From positions 1,736,001 to 1,800,000 of the forward strand of contig NZ_JBDFMH010000001.1 in assembly GCF_047238125.1 (NCBI RefSeq): a DNA stretch of 64,000 nucleotides. Reading direction: 5' to 3'. The notes beneath the pieces were generated by a model that saw only the letters and a list, made by a program, of their open reading frames with translations, did no database searches and was not told where the DNA came from. This DNA is from JBDFMH01 sp047238125. Lineage in GTDB: Bacteria > Pseudomonadota > Alphaproteobacteria > Sphingomonadales > Sphingomonadaceae. Positions within the stretch are counted from its first letter, which is position 1. Each line of letters begins with the position of its first letter. Shown piece by piece: positions 1 through 10,171 of the stretch. A program made the position numbers and the translations under genes.

Positions 1-511
1 AATCCACCTTCAACCGCGCATCGGCGGCATAGCGGCTGTTGGGATAACGGCGGATCAGTTCGCCCAGCGAATCCAGCGCCTGCTGGGTGATCTTCTGGTC
101 CCGGGTGACGTCAGTGATCTGCTCATAATAATCGATCGCGATCAGATACAGAGCGTAGGGCGCATCCTTGTTGCCCGGGTGGATCGACAGGAAGCGCTGC
201 GCCGATTGGATCGATTCCGGATAGCTGCGCGCCAGATAATAGCTGAACGCGCTCATCAGCTGCGCGCGCCGCGCCCAGGCCGAATAGGGATGCTGGCGCT
301 CGACCTCGTCGAACAGGGCAGCAGCGATCTTGTACTGGCGCCGGTCCAGCCGCTCCTTGGCGGCGTTGTAGAGCGTGTCGACATCGCGTGCGACATAGCG
401 CGTGTCCGCCTTCCCCTTGGCATTGGTGCTGGCGCACCCGGCGAGCGGAAGCGCGATGGCGGCGAGCGCTGCGATGGCAAGCGGGCGATGGTACGGACGC
501 ATGACGACCAT
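1..511 (-). CDS. bamD: Outer membrane assembly lipoprotein BamD (3' part outside window)
   Basis: BamD is the essential lipoprotein partner of BamA in the complex that inserts beta-barrel proteins into the outer membrane. The minus-strand reading frame is open from the window edge to an ATG at 511 (an in-frame ATG at 502 gives three fewer residues). It begins with a signal peptide ending in a lipobox LAGC (Cys 26), then TPR-like helices with the family phrases 'LYNAAKERLDRRQYKIAAALFDEVERQ' shortened here to LYNAAKERLD and QYKIAAALFDEVE, 'QRFLSIHPG' and 'ELIRRYPNSRYA'. The C-terminal part is missing because the window starts inside the gene. The family assignment is firm; the start codon choice is less so. 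Confidence 0.9.
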   Translation of the reverse strand, partial: MVVMRPYHRPLAIAALAAIALPLAGCASTNAKGKADTRYVARDVDTLYNAAKERLDRRQYKIAAALFDEVERQHPYSAWARRAQLMSAFSYYLARSYPESIQSAQRFLSIHPGNKDAPYALYLIAIDYYEQITDVTRDQKITQQALDSLGELIRRYPNSRYAADARLKVD

Positions 512-543
512 CTAGCGGGTCGTGCGGGAGCCGCCAAGGGGCG

Positions 544-1004
544 TCAGCCATAAGCGATCCAGCGGCCCAGTGCAGCCGCGGCCAGCCACAGCCCGATCGA
601 CAGGATCGCCATCGCGCGTGCGATCAGTGGCGGTGATCGCAGATCGAACCGCGCCATCCTGAATGCGACCGCATTGGCCAGCGCGAAGCCGATCAGCACC
701 AGTTTGCGCCACAGGATCGGGTGGCAGCCAGCGACCGCGCATCCGCCGCGAACAGCAGTGGCCCGGTCAACACCATCAACGCAAGACCACCGCCTGCGAC
801 CGGCGTCAGCGCCCGCGACAGCACGTCGGCCGGCAACTGGCGGAACAGCCCCGCGATCCTGAGGTCGACCAGCCCGATTCCGCCGACCAGCAGCACCAAC
901 CCCAGCAGGTGAAGCAGGTTGACGATCGGATAGGCAAGCGGATCGCCGCGCATCCAGACGCCGACGCCAGACGCTTCCAGCGCGCCGGCAAGATCGCCGA
1001 TCAG
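544..1004 (-). pseudogene. DUF6644-like membrane protein, apparent single-base frameshift
   Basis: Two minus-strand frames join into one multi-helix membrane protein. The first frame reads a N-terminal helix region (YPIVNLLHLLGLVLLVGGIG, then VDLRIAGLFRQLP) as far as 'FAADARSLAA'. The next frame continues with 'PILWRKLVLIGFALANAVAF' and ends at a TGA at 544. Adding one A near 720-724 would restore 'LAANPILWRK', so a one-base deletion or a sequencing error is likely. No ATG, GTG or TTG lies near the expected start; CTG at 1004 overlaps the stop of the upstream DUF6152 gene. The layout (DUF6152 followed by this protein) suggests co-transcription. The function is unknown. Confidence 0.6.
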
Positions 1005-1342
1005 CGGAGTTCGACCGTCTTGCCGCCAGCGATCACACGCTCGATCCGCATCTCCGCCGTGCCATCGGATCGGGGATAGCCGATCAGCGTCACTGGCTTG
1101 CCAGGCGCCAGCATCGCCTTCGTCAGGCCGCGTGCCTCCATCCGCGCGACTGGTGCCAGTACCACGGCCCATTTCTTCTTCTGGTATGTCACCGTCGCGC
1201 TGCCATGCGGGTTGGCCCAGGCGACATCCGCCAGCGGCGCAGTCACGGTAATGGTCTTGGCGGCATCATAGCTGCTCCAGCCATGATGCGCGGCGGCGGC
1301 GACCGGCACGGCCAGTGCCGCCAGCATCAGATATCGGAACAT
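1001..1342 (-). CDS. DUF6152 family exported protein
   Basis: A 113-residue protein with a short signal peptide (MFRYLMLAALAVPVAAAAHH) followed directly by the characteristic 'HHGWSSYD' segment of the DUF6152 family, a small periplasmic beta-rich fold of unknown function. Further family-like phrases are 'ADVAWANPHG' and 'VTLIGYPRSDGTAEMRIERV'. The start at 1342 is chosen because the signal peptide begins there; a longer open frame upstream is antisense to the glycosyltransferase gene and is not used. Its stop overlaps the beginning of the downstream DUF6644-like gene, so the two are probably translated from one message. Confidence 0.8.
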   Translation of the reverse strand: MFRYLMLAALAVPVAAAAHHGWSSYDAAKTITVTAPLADVAWANPHGSATVTYQKKKWAVVLAPVARMEARGLTKAMLAPGKPVTLIGYPRSDGTAEMRIERVIAGGKTVELR

Positions 1343-1429
1343 CCCGTCCTCCTTCACGATCGATGACGCACCAACGCGCGACCGGGGCGATTTGCGCATT
1401 CGCAACCACCCCCTGCTAGGGATGGGACG

Positions 1430-2593
1430 ATGATCCGCGTGCTCACCCTGTCGACCCTGTTTCCGGATGCCGCCCGGCCCGGCTTCGGCGGCTTCGTCGA
1501 ACGGCAGACCCGCGCCCTCGCTGCGCGCGAAGGCGTATCGGTCCGGGTCGTCGTACCGCGGGGCATCCCGCCCGCCCTGTCGGGCTTGCAGCGCTACGCC
1601 GCCATTGCCGCCCTTCCCGAGCGGGAACAACGCGGCGGGCTGCAGATCTATCGCCCACGCTTCCCGACCCTGCCCGGTCCCGGCGCGCGTTTCTCCTCGA
1701 GGCTGCTTGCGCGAAGCCTGCTGCCGTTGCTGCGCGAAATACGCCGCGATTTTCCGTTCGACGTGATCGATGCCGAATTCTTCTGGCCCGACGGACCCGC
1801 CGCGGTTGCGGTCGGCCGCGCGCTCGGCGTACCGGTATCGATCAAGGCGCGCGGCAGCGACATCGCCTATTGGGGGCAGCGGTCCGGCTGCGGCGACCAG
1901 ATCGTCAAGGCGGGCCGTGCCGCTGGCGGTCTGCTCGCCGTCAGCGGCGCGCTGCGGCAGGAAATGATCGCGCTCGGGCTGCCGGCCGATAGGATCGCAA
2001 TCCATTATACCGGTGTCGATCTCGAGAGCTTCCGGCCGGGCGATCGATCCGTGCTGAAGGCGGCACGCGGTGTCAGCGGCCCGCTGTTCGTGTCGGTCGG
2101 CAATCTGGTGGAGCAGAAGGGCCACCGCACCGCGATCGCCGCGGTCGCGCGCATGCCCGGTGCTACCTTGCTGATTGCCGGGGGCGGACCGGACGAGCCG
2201 GTGCTCCGTCGGCTGATCGATACGCTTGGCGTGGCCGATCGCGTCCGCCTGCTCGGCAGGCAGCCGCATGCGGCGCTACCCGATCTGTTCGCTGCTGCCG
2301 ACGCATTGGTTCTGCCGACCGCCGGCGAGGGGCTCGCCAATGTCTGGATCGAGGCAATGGCCTGCGGCACGCCGGTGGTGACGACCGATGTCGGCGGCGC
2401 GCGCGAGGCGATCGATCGCCCGGCTGCCGGTCGGCTGGTCCCCGCCGAACCCGAACCGATCGTGGCGGCGCTCCAATCGATCCTGGCGGATCCGCCCGGG
2501 CCAGCGGCCGTGCGGGCATCGGCCGAACGGTTCACCTGGGCGCGCAACAGCGATGCGCTCGAAGCGCATCTGCGGCGCGTGGCCGCACGCTAG
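1430..2593 (+). CDS. Glycosyltransferase, GT4-type (GT-B fold)
   Basis: A 387-residue retaining glycosyltransferase of the GT4 type, predicted to act in the cytoplasm on a nucleotide-sugar donor. The N-terminal half carries the acceptor-side Rossmann domain ('RVLTLSTLFPDAARPGFGGF'). The second half has the donor-binding segment: 'SVGNLVEQKGH', then 'LLGRQPHAALPDLFAAAD' and the E-x7-E-like region 'EGLANVWIEAMACGTPVVTT' with 'DVGGAREAI'. These are the usual family signatures. It stands alone, divergent from the DUF6152 gene and convergent with the Mth938-like gene, so no polysaccharide cluster indicates its product. The acceptor is unknown. Confidence 0.88.
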   Translation: MIRVLTLSTLFPDAARPGFGGFVERQTRALAAREGVSVRVVVPRGIPPALSGLQRYAAIAALPEREQRGGLQIYRPRFPTLPGPGARFSSRLLARSLLPLLREIRRDFPFDVIDAEFFWPDGPAAVAVGRALGVPVSIKARGSDIAYWGQRSGCGDQIVKAGRAAGGLLAVSGALRQEMIALGLPADRIAIHYTGVDLESFRPGDRSVLKAARGVSGPLFVSVGNLVEQKGHRTAIAAVARMPGATLLIAGGGPDEPVLRRLIDTLGVADRVRLLGRQPHAALPDLFAAADALVLPTAGEGLANVWIEAMACGTPVVTTDVGGAREAIDRPAAGRLVPAEPEPIVAALQSILADPPGPAAVRASAERFTWARNSDALEAHLRRVAAR

Positions 2594-2973
2594 CCCAGCG
2601 GCAACAGCCCGGCTGCGATCCAGCGATCCTCGCCGCGCAAGATGGTCCACGCGCGGGCGGCAGCCCGGCTGTCCATCGGCTCGATGCCGATTCCGCGCGC
2701 ATCGAACATGTCGATCAGCGCCTGGGGTGGGCGGCGCAGCGTCGGGCCCGTCCCCAGCAGGATGAATTCCGGTGCCGGATCGATCCCGGTCAACGGCACC
2801 AGCGAGTCCGGGTCGATCGTGTCGAGGCTATCCGCCGTCCATGCCCGAGCCCACAGCGGGGTCAGCAGCACGCCGCCGTCATGCACGCGATCGTCGATGC
2901 GGAAGCCGGTCCCCGAAAACCCCCGCACCACCGGCCCGGATGCAATGCCCTCGCGCTCGAAGCGCGGCGGCAT
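2590..2973 (-). CDS. Mth938-like domain (DUF498/NDUFAF3-type) protein
   Basis: A 127-residue protein of the Mth938-like family, whose mitochondrial relatives help assemble respiratory complex I. The core 'FRIDDRVHDGGVLLTPLWAR' and the glycine-rich turn 'EFILLGTGPTLRRPPQALID' are diagnostic. The start ATG at 2973 touches the end of secF, giving the order yajC-secD-secF-Mth938-like seen in many sphingomonads, and the gene is probably the last of that transcript. Its stop overlaps the stop of the convergent glycosyltransferase by three bases. Its exact role in bacteria is not established. Confidence 0.85.
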   Translation of the reverse strand: MPPRFEREGIASGPVVRGFSGTGFRIDDRVHDGGVLLTPLWARAWTADSLDTIDPDSLVPLTGIDPAPEFILLGTGPTLRRPPQALIDMFDARGIGIEPMDSRAAARAWTILRGEDRWIAAGLLPLG

Positions 2974-3941
2974 CAGACTTCCTTTTCGATCCGGGTCACG
3001 CGCTCGCCATCGCCCTTGGCTACCGCCTTGGCGGCAAAGGCGTCGGGGGAGACGTTCAGCCAGAGCAGGATCGGCGCCGCGACATAGATCGACGAATAGG
3101 TGCCGATGCCGATGCCGATCAGGATCGCCGCGGTCAGCCCGAAGATCACGTCCGGCCCGATGAACAGCAGCACCAGCAGCGCCATGACCATCGACAGCGA
3201 GGTCACGATTGTGCGCGACAGCGTCTCGTTCACGCTCGTGTTCAGCAGCGGGATCATCGCCATCTTGCGATATTTGCGCATGTCCTCGCGGATCCGATCA
3301 TACACCACGATCGTGTCGTTCAGCGAATAGCCGACGATCGTCAGGATCGCCGCCACAACGTTCAGGTTGAATTCCAGCTGCGTAAGCGCGAAAAAACCCA
3401 GCGTCAGCGACACGTCGTGAAGCAGCGAGAACAGCGCGCCGACGCCGAACTGCCATTCGAACCGGAACCAGATGTAGAGCGCGATGCCCAGCATCGCGAG
3501 ACCCACCGCCCAGGCACCGGTGCGGTACAGCTCGTTCGAAACCTTGCCCGATACCGTCTCGACCGCATCGAAGCGGACCCCGGGATAGGCGCGCTGGACT
3601 TCGGCCTGCACCTTCTGCGCCGCCGCGTTGGCGGCCGCCTCGCCGCCTTCGGGCAGCGGCAGCCGGATCGAGATCACCTTGTCCGATCCGAATTCCTGGA
3701 TCGTCGACTCGCCGAACCCCAGCGCATCTACCCGCTCCCGCAAGTCATCCAGCGCAACCGGCTGGGTGAAGGTTGCACGCAGCATCTGCCCGCCGACGAA
3801 GTCGATGCCCAGGTTGAAGCCCTTGGCAACGCACAGCCCGAGCGATGCCACGATCAGCCCGATCGAGATCGCCATCGCCAGCACCCGCCAGCGCATGAAA
3901 TCGACATTGGTGTTGTCGGGTACGAGTTTCAGCAGGCGCAT
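2973..3941 (-). CDS. secF: Protein translocase subunit SecF
   Basis: A 322-residue inner-membrane protein that works with SecD to pull preproteins through SecYEG using the proton gradient. It has the first membrane helix near residues 25-45, the 'GIDFVGGQMLRA' segment, a periplasmic P4-type domain, and five C-terminal helices carrying 'GYSLNDTIVVYDRIRED', the best conserved SecF motif. The protein has the normal length. The gene lies 10 bp downstream of secD and is followed immediately by the Mth938-like gene. Confidence 0.96.
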   Translation of the reverse strand: MRLLKLVPDNTNVDFMRWRVLAMAISIGLIVASLGLCVAKGFNLGIDFVGGQMLRATFTQPVALDDLRERVDALGFGESTIQEFGSDKVISIRLPLPEGGEAAANAAAQKVQAEVQRAYPGVRFDAVETVSGKVSNELYRTGAWAVGLAMLGIALYIWFRFEWQFGVGALFSLLHDVSLTLGFFALTQLEFNLNVVAAILTIVGYSLNDTIVVYDRIREDMRKYRKMAMIPLLNTSVNETLSRTIVTSLSMVMALLVLLFIGPDVIFGLTAAILIGIGIGTYSSIYVAAPILLWLNVSPDAFAAKAVAKGDGERVTRIEKEV

Positions 3942-3951
3942 GGGCTTGTCC

Positions 3952-5553
3952 TCAGATCACCAGCTCGGTCGGGCGGGTCTTCAACCAGCGCGACGCCAGA
4001 AGGCGGGTGACGGTAACCGCGGTGTAGACCGAGGTGACGATGCCGATCATCAGCACGACCGCGAAGCCGCGGATCGGGCCGGATCCGAAGTAGAACATCA
4101 GCACCGCGGCGATCACGTTGGTGATGTTGGCGTCGAAGATCGCGGTCTGCGCTTCCTTGTAGCCCAGTTCCACCGCCTGGATCACGCCGCGGCCGCGGCG
4201 CTGTTCCTCTCGGATGCGCTCGTTGATCAGCACGTTGGCGTCGACTGCCGCGCCGATCGTCAGCACGAAGCCGGCGATGCCGGGCAGCGTCAGCGTGCCG
4301 TTGAACAGCGCCATGATTCCAAGGATCAGCACGGCGTTCAGCACCAGCGCGACCGTGGCATACACGCCGAACCGGCCATAGGTCACGATCATGAAGATCA
4401 CGACGACCAGCGTGGCCACGATGCCCGCGATCGCGCCCTTGCGGATCGAATCGGCGCCGAGATCGGGGCCGACGGTGCGTTCCTCGATCACCTTCAGCGC
4501 CACCGGCAGCTTGCCCGAACGCAGCGAAATGGCGAGCGCGTTGGCGCTCTCCACGGTATAGTTGCCACTGATCTGCGCGGAACCGCCCAGGATCGGCTCG
4601 TTGATGTTCGGCGCGGACAGCACCTGCCCGTCGAGGATGATCGCGAACGGCTTGCCCACATTCTCCTGCGTCACGCGCGCGAAGTTGCGGCCGCCCTGCG
4701 CGTCGAACCGGATGCTCACGACGGGTCGATTGTCCTGCGGATCATAACTCTGCTGCGCATCCACCAGCCGATCGCCGGTGATGATCGCACGACGCTGCAC
4801 CGCGATCTTGGCACCCGGCTGGCCCTCACCCGGGGCCATCGGCAGGATCTGGCTGCCCGGCGGGGCGCGACCCGCGGCCACGGCGGCTGGATCGGCGGTC
4901 AGGTCGACCAGCTTGAATTCCAACGTCGCGGTCTTGCCGATCAGCGCCTTCAGCGCCTCGGGGTCCTCCAGGCCGGGTACTTGTACCACGATGCGGTCGT
5001 CGCCCTGGCGGATGATGGTCGGCTCGCGCGTGCCGAGTTCGTCGATCCGGCGGCGGACGACTTCGGTGGCGACTTCCATCGCCTGGTCGATCGCTGCGGT
5101 CTGGCCGGATGCGGTCGGCGTCATCACGATCCGCGTGCCATCGACCACTGCGACGTTCCAGTCGCGCTGGCCGGTCACGCCCACGCCTTGGGTCAGCGTA
5201 CGCAACCGCTCCACGGCAGCGTCGAGCTGCGCCACATCGCGCACGAAAAAGCTCAGCCGGCCGCCGCTGGTGGAAATGTCTCCGATCTGGATGCGCGGCG
5301 AATTGCGGCGCATCTCCTGGCGCACCGTCTCTTCCATCACCTGCAGCCGCTGGCGCGCGACATCGGCGGTGTCCGCTTCGAGCAGGATGTGGCTGCCGCC
5401 CGACAGATCGAGCCCGAGGTTGATCCGTGGCAGCGCTCCCAGGCCGAGCTGTCGAGCGGTCGCCTCCGGCATCATGCTCGGGATCGCGAGGATCGTGCCT
5501 GCGATCAGCGAAAGGACGACGATCCAGACTTTCCAGCGGGGGAAATCAAGCAT
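3952..5553 (-). CDS. secD: Protein translocase subunit SecD
   Basis: A 533-residue inner-membrane partner of SecF. The first helix (residues about 7-25) starts right after 'MLDFPRWKVW'. 'INLGLDLSGGSHILLE' is the conserved P1-domain entry and 'KLPVALKVIEERTVGPDLGADSI' leads into the C-terminal membrane half. The ATG at 5553 is chosen instead of an in-frame ATG at 5598, because the latter lies inside yajC and would add an unrelated proline-rich tail; 5553 leaves 7 bp after the yajC stop. It forms the export operon with yajC and secF. Confidence 0.95.
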   Translation of the reverse strand: MLDFPRWKVWIVVLSLIAGTILAIPSMMPEATARQLGLGALPRINLGLDLSGGSHILLEADTADVARQRLQVMEETVRQEMRRNSPRIQIGDISTSGGRLSFFVRDVAQLDAAVERLRTLTQGVGVTGQRDWNVAVVDGTRIVMTPTASGQTAAIDQAMEVATEVVRRRIDELGTREPTIIRQGDDRIVVQVPGLEDPEALKALIGKTATLEFKLVDLTADPAAVAAGRAPPGSQILPMAPGEGQPGAKIAVQRRAIITGDRLVDAQQSYDPQDNRPVVSIRFDAQGGRNFARVTQENVGKPFAIILDGQVLSAPNINEPILGGSAQISGNYTVESANALAISLRSGKLPVALKVIEERTVGPDLGADSIRKGAIAGIVATLVVVIFMIVTYGRFGVYATVALVLNAVLILGIMALFNGTLTLPGIAGFVLTIGAAVDANVLINERIREEQRRGRGVIQAVELGYKEAQTAIFDANITNVIAAVLMFYFGSGPIRGFAVVLMIGIVTSVYTAVTVTRLLASRWLKTRPTELVI

Positions 5554-5560
5554 CGAGCGA

Positions 5561-5905
5561 TCAATCGTTCGCGGGCTTGGCGGTGGTGGAGCGGACATCG
5601 CCGAGCGTCGCCTTCACCACGCGGACGCGGGTGTTGGGTGCGATCTCGACTTCGACCTCCTGGTCGTTGACCCGGGTCACCTTGCCGATCAGCCCGCCCG
5701 CCGTCACGACCTCGTCGCCCTTCTTTACCGCCTCGATCAGCGCGCGATGTTCCTTCGCGCGGCGCTGCTGCGGCCGGATCAGCAGGAAGTAGAAGATCAC
5801 GAAGATGAAGAGCAGCGGCGCGACCTGCAGGAAGAAGCCGGTTGCGCCCCCTGCGGCAGCGGCGCCGCCACCGGCGGCCTGGGCATAAGCGGGGGATGCG
5901 AACAT
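5561..5905 (-). CDS. yajC: Sec translocon accessory protein YajC
   Basis: A 114-residue single-helix membrane protein of the SecDF-YajC complex. After a short alanine- and glycine-rich N-terminus it has one strongly hydrophobic helix ending in the diagnostic 'FYFLLIRPQQRR', then the KOW-like cytoplasmic region 'ALIEAVKKGDEVVTAGGLIG'. It is the first gene of the yajC-secD-secF operon, read on the minus strand. The 149 bp upstream of it, up to dnaJ, contain no other gene. Confidence 0.95.
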   Translation of the reverse strand: MFASPAYAQAAGGGAAAAGGATGFFLQVAPLLFIFVIFYFLLIRPQQRRAKEHRALIEAVKKGDEVVTAGGLIGKVTRVNDQEVEVEIAPNTRVRVVKATLGDVRSTTAKPAND

Positions 5906-6054
5906 GATGAGATCTTCCGAAGGGAGGGGGCAATCGCTACCCCGGATCGAGGCGCGCGCCTAACATGAGAGGCCGAGAGGGGCAACGGGCGACGAAGTCC
6001 GCACCGTCCATCTGGAAGTCAGAAAGCTCCTTCTCAAGGGAAGGGGTTCATTCC

Positions 6055-7176
6055 TCACTCCGTCCTGAGTACGCCTTTCAGCTTGGCGAAGAATCCCGAC
6101 GCTTGCGGGCTCTCCTCGCCCGTCTCCAGACTGCGGAACTCTTCCAGCAGTGCCTTTTGCCGCGGGCTCAGCTTGGTCGGCGTCTCGACATCGATCTGCA
6201 CCACCATGTCGCCGAACCCGCGGCCGTTCAGCACCGGCATGCCTGCGCCGCGCTGCTTGATCTGCTTGCCGGACTGAATGCCGGCCGGGATCTTGATCTC
6301 GTGCGCCACCTTGTCGAGGCCCGGCACGGTGATGGTGCCGCCGAGCGCTGCGGTGGTGATCGAAACCGGGCAGCGCGCGAACAGCGTCGTGCCTTCTCGG
6401 CTGAAGATCGCGTGCCGCTTCAGATGGATGAAGATATAGAGGTCGCCGGGCGGCCCGCCGCGCGCGCCGGCTTCGCCTTCGCCCGTCAGACGGATGCGCG
6501 TGCCTTCGTCGACCCCGGCCGGGATGCGGACCTCGAGCTTCTTCTGCTTCTCGATCCGCCCTTCGCCGTGGCAGGCAGTGCACGCATCGGCGATCGTCTG
6601 GCCGGCGCCGTGGCACGACGGGCAGACCCGCTCGACCACGAAGAAGCCCTGCTGCGCGCGCACCTTGCCATGGCCCTGGCAAGTGCCGCAGACGCGGGCC
6701 TTGGTGCCCGCGCGTGCGCCGCTGCCGTCGCAGGTGTCGCAGGTGGCCGCGACATCGATGGTGATGTCGGATTGCAAGCCGTGGAACGCATCCTCGAAAC
6801 TGATCTCGAGATCGTAGCGCAGGTCCGCGCCGCGGCGCACGGCGTTGCGCTGCTGCCCGCGGCCGCCCTGACCGCCCATGAACTCGCCGAAGATATTCTC
6901 GAAAATGTCGGAAAAGCCGCCGAAATCCTGCGATCCGGCGCCCGCGCCCTGCTGGAACGCGGCCTTGCCGTACCGGTCATAAGCCGCACGCTTCTGCGGA
7001 TCCTTCAGGCAGTCATAGGCTTCGGAGACGGCCTTGAAGCGTGCCTCCGAATCCTTGCAGCCCGGATTACGGTCCGGGTGGCACTGCATCGCGATCCGCC
7101 GGTAGGACGACTTGATCGTCTTGTCGTCCGCTGTCCGCTCGACTTCGAGCAGCTCGTAATAATCACCGTCCAGCAT
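6055..7176 (-). CDS. dnaJ: Chaperone DnaJ (Hsp40)
   Basis: The 373-residue co-chaperone stimulates ATP hydrolysis by DnaK and delivers unfolded clients. The J domain (residues 1-70) has HPD at 33-35. A Gly/Phe-rich linker follows ('GAGAGSQDFGGFSDIFENIF'), then four CxxCxGxG zinc motifs: CDTCDGSG, CGTCQGHG, CPSCHGAG and CTACHGEG. The C-terminal substrate-binding domain is complete. It lies about 150 bp downstream of dnaK on the same strand, with a paired palindromic repeat in the gap. Confidence 0.96.
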   Translation of the reverse strand: MLDGDYYELLEVERTADDKTIKSSYRRIAMQCHPDRNPGCKDSEARFKAVSEAYDCLKDPQKRAAYDRYGKAAFQQGAGAGSQDFGGFSDIFENIFGEFMGGQGGRGQQRNAVRRGADLRYDLEISFEDAFHGLQSDITIDVAATCDTCDGSGARAGTKARVCGTCQGHGKVRAQQGFFVVERVCPSCHGAGQTIADACTACHGEGRIEKQKKLEVRIPAGVDEGTRIRLTGEGEAGARGGPPGDLYIFIHLKRHAIFSREGTTLFARCPVSITTAALGGTITVPGLDKVAHEIKIPAGIQSGKQIKQRGAGMPVLNGRGFGDMVVQIDVETPTKLSPRQKALLEEFRSLETGEESPQASGFFAKLKGVLRTE

Positions 7177-7212
7177 CGGGCCCCCCGGCCTGTAACGGAT
7201 CGCAATCTTGAA

Positions 7213-7308
7213 CCGTCATTCCGGCGGATGCCGGAATCCGGACGTGCGCGCGAGGCCCAGAAGCGGCTCGCCCGGCGCCCCGGACCCCGGCTTTCGCCGG
7301 GATGACGG
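7213..7308. repeat. Paired palindromic intergenic repeat between dnaK and dnaJ
   Basis: The element is bounded by inverted CCGTCATTCC (7213) and GGGATGACGG (ending 7308). It contains two hairpins: ATTCCGGC-ggat-GCCGGAAT and CCCGGC-tttc-GCCGGG, both with perfect arms. This is the REP/BIME-like form common in sphingomonad intergenic regions. Its place between dnaK and dnaJ suggests it may attenuate or process the message, lowering dnaJ relative to dnaK; that is inference. Confidence 0.65.
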
Positions 7309-7327
7309 TCAGGATCGCATCCACCGG

Positions 7328-9229
<1,902 letters not shown>

Positions 9230-9324
9230 ATCAGTCCTTTCATCCCCCATCTTCACAATGGCGCACCGGCCGGGCCCCCTGCAAACGAGGCGAGCGCCGG
9301 GCCAGATGCCCTTACAGAAGCGCG

Positions 9325-9352
9325 ATATAGGTGCGGCGAAACCGGCTGCAAG
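9325..9352 (-). promoter_or_regulatory. Candidate sigma-32 (RpoH) promoter for dnaK
   Basis: On the minus strand about 95-120 bases before the dnaK ATG there is CTTGCAG (9352-9346), 14 bases, then CCTATAT (9331-9325). This resembles the alphaproteobacterial heat-shock pattern of CTTG followed by a CxTAT-type -10. No CIRCE-like inverted repeat (TTAGCACTC-N9-GAGTGCTAA) is visible here, although hrcA lies a few kilobases away. The call rests on motif similarity only. Confidence 0.45.
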
Positions 9353-9401
9353 CTATCGGCCGATGGCGTTTTCGACTCCGCTGCGCTAAGCCCGCGCCGC
9401 C

Positions 9402-9857
9402 ATGAAGATGCTGCCCCGCCACGCGCTTGTCGCGCTGCTCGCCCTGCCGCTCGCCGCCTGCCAGCCGCAGGCATCGGACACCGTTTCGGTCACCAATGCC
9501 TGGGTGCGGCTGCCCGCGGTGCAGGGCCGGCCGGGTGCCGCCTATTTCACCGTGAAGGGCGGAGCGGCAGACGACCGGCTGGTCGCGATCAAGAGCGCGG
9601 TCGTCGGCCGGATCGAACTGCACGAAGGCGGCATGCACGGCGGCATGATGACGATGCGGCCGCTGTCGGAAGTGCCCGTCCCGGCCGGCAAGCCGGTCGA
9701 CTTCAAGCCCGGCGGCAATCATGCGATGCTGTTCGATATCGATGCGCGGATCACGCCCGGCACCGAACTTCCCCTCGCCTTCGTGCTCGCCAGCGGCAAG
9801 ACGGTCGAGGTCGAGGCGAAATCGGTCGCGGCCGGCGATGCGGCTCCTATACCCTGA
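9402..9857 (+). CDS. Periplasmic copper chaperone PCu(A)C-like lipoprotein
   Basis: A 151-residue protein with a lipoprotein signal (LPLAAC; Cys 20) and the PCu(A)C fold. The family's copper site is met by 'IELHEGGMHGGMMTMRPL' (His and several Met) and 'KPGGNHAMLFDI' (His and Met). Such proteins deliver Cu(I) to the CuA or CuB centre of cytochrome oxidase. The gene is divergent from dnaK and followed, after 41 bp, by a small membrane protein. No cytochrome oxidase gene is nearby. Confidence 0.87.
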   Translation: MKMLPRHALVALLALPLAACQPQASDTVSVTNAWVRLPAVQGRPGAAYFTVKGGAADDRLVAIKSAVVGRIELHEGGMHGGMMTMRPLSEVPVPAGKPVDFKPGGNHAMLFDIDARITPGTELPLAFVLASGKTVEVEAKSVAAGDAAPIP

Positions 9858-9898
9858 CGGGCGTTAACGAGCGATCGTTCACGGCTCGGGATCACACG

Positions 9899-10171
9899 AT
9901 GAGGAAAGTGGAAAAAAAGGCCGGCTGTGTGCCGCTGCTGCTGTTCTTCGTAGTCGAAATGGCTGCGCTCGCGATCGTCACCGGGCTCGGCTATCTGTTG
10001 TTCGCCGCCATCATCGTACCACTTGTCCCAGCTGCTGAAGCCGATTTCGGCCATGTCGTCTCGGTCTGCCTGGGCCTGATTGCCGCCTGCCCGGTCGTGT
10101 TCTGGATCGACCGCCGCTGCAAGGCGATCACCGGCACCAGCGTGCTCGACAATCTGCCGTGGCTGCCATGA
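9899..10171 (+). CDS. Small two-helix membrane protein, function unknown
   Basis: A 90-residue protein with a basic N-terminus (MRKVEKKAG) and two hydrophobic segments, about residues 10-42 and 50-70, then a short polar tail ('CKAITGTSVLDNLPWLP'). I do not recognise a family. It overlaps the following HExxH gene by ATGA (10168-10171), so the two are probably co-translated. The start ATG at 9899 gives a typical membrane-protein N-terminus. Confidence 0.6.
   Translation: MRKVEKKAGCVPLLLFFVVEMAALAIVTGLGYLLFAAIIVPLVPAAEADFGHVVSVCLGLIAACPVVFWIDRRCKAITGTSVLDNLPWLP

Noticed and set aside
3628..5670. Very long plus-strand open frame (680 codons) across secD
   Set aside because: It is antisense to secF, secD and yajC, whose motifs are unmistakable. 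Its product is rich in His, Arg and Asp without any domain, typical of an antisense frame in high-GC DNA.
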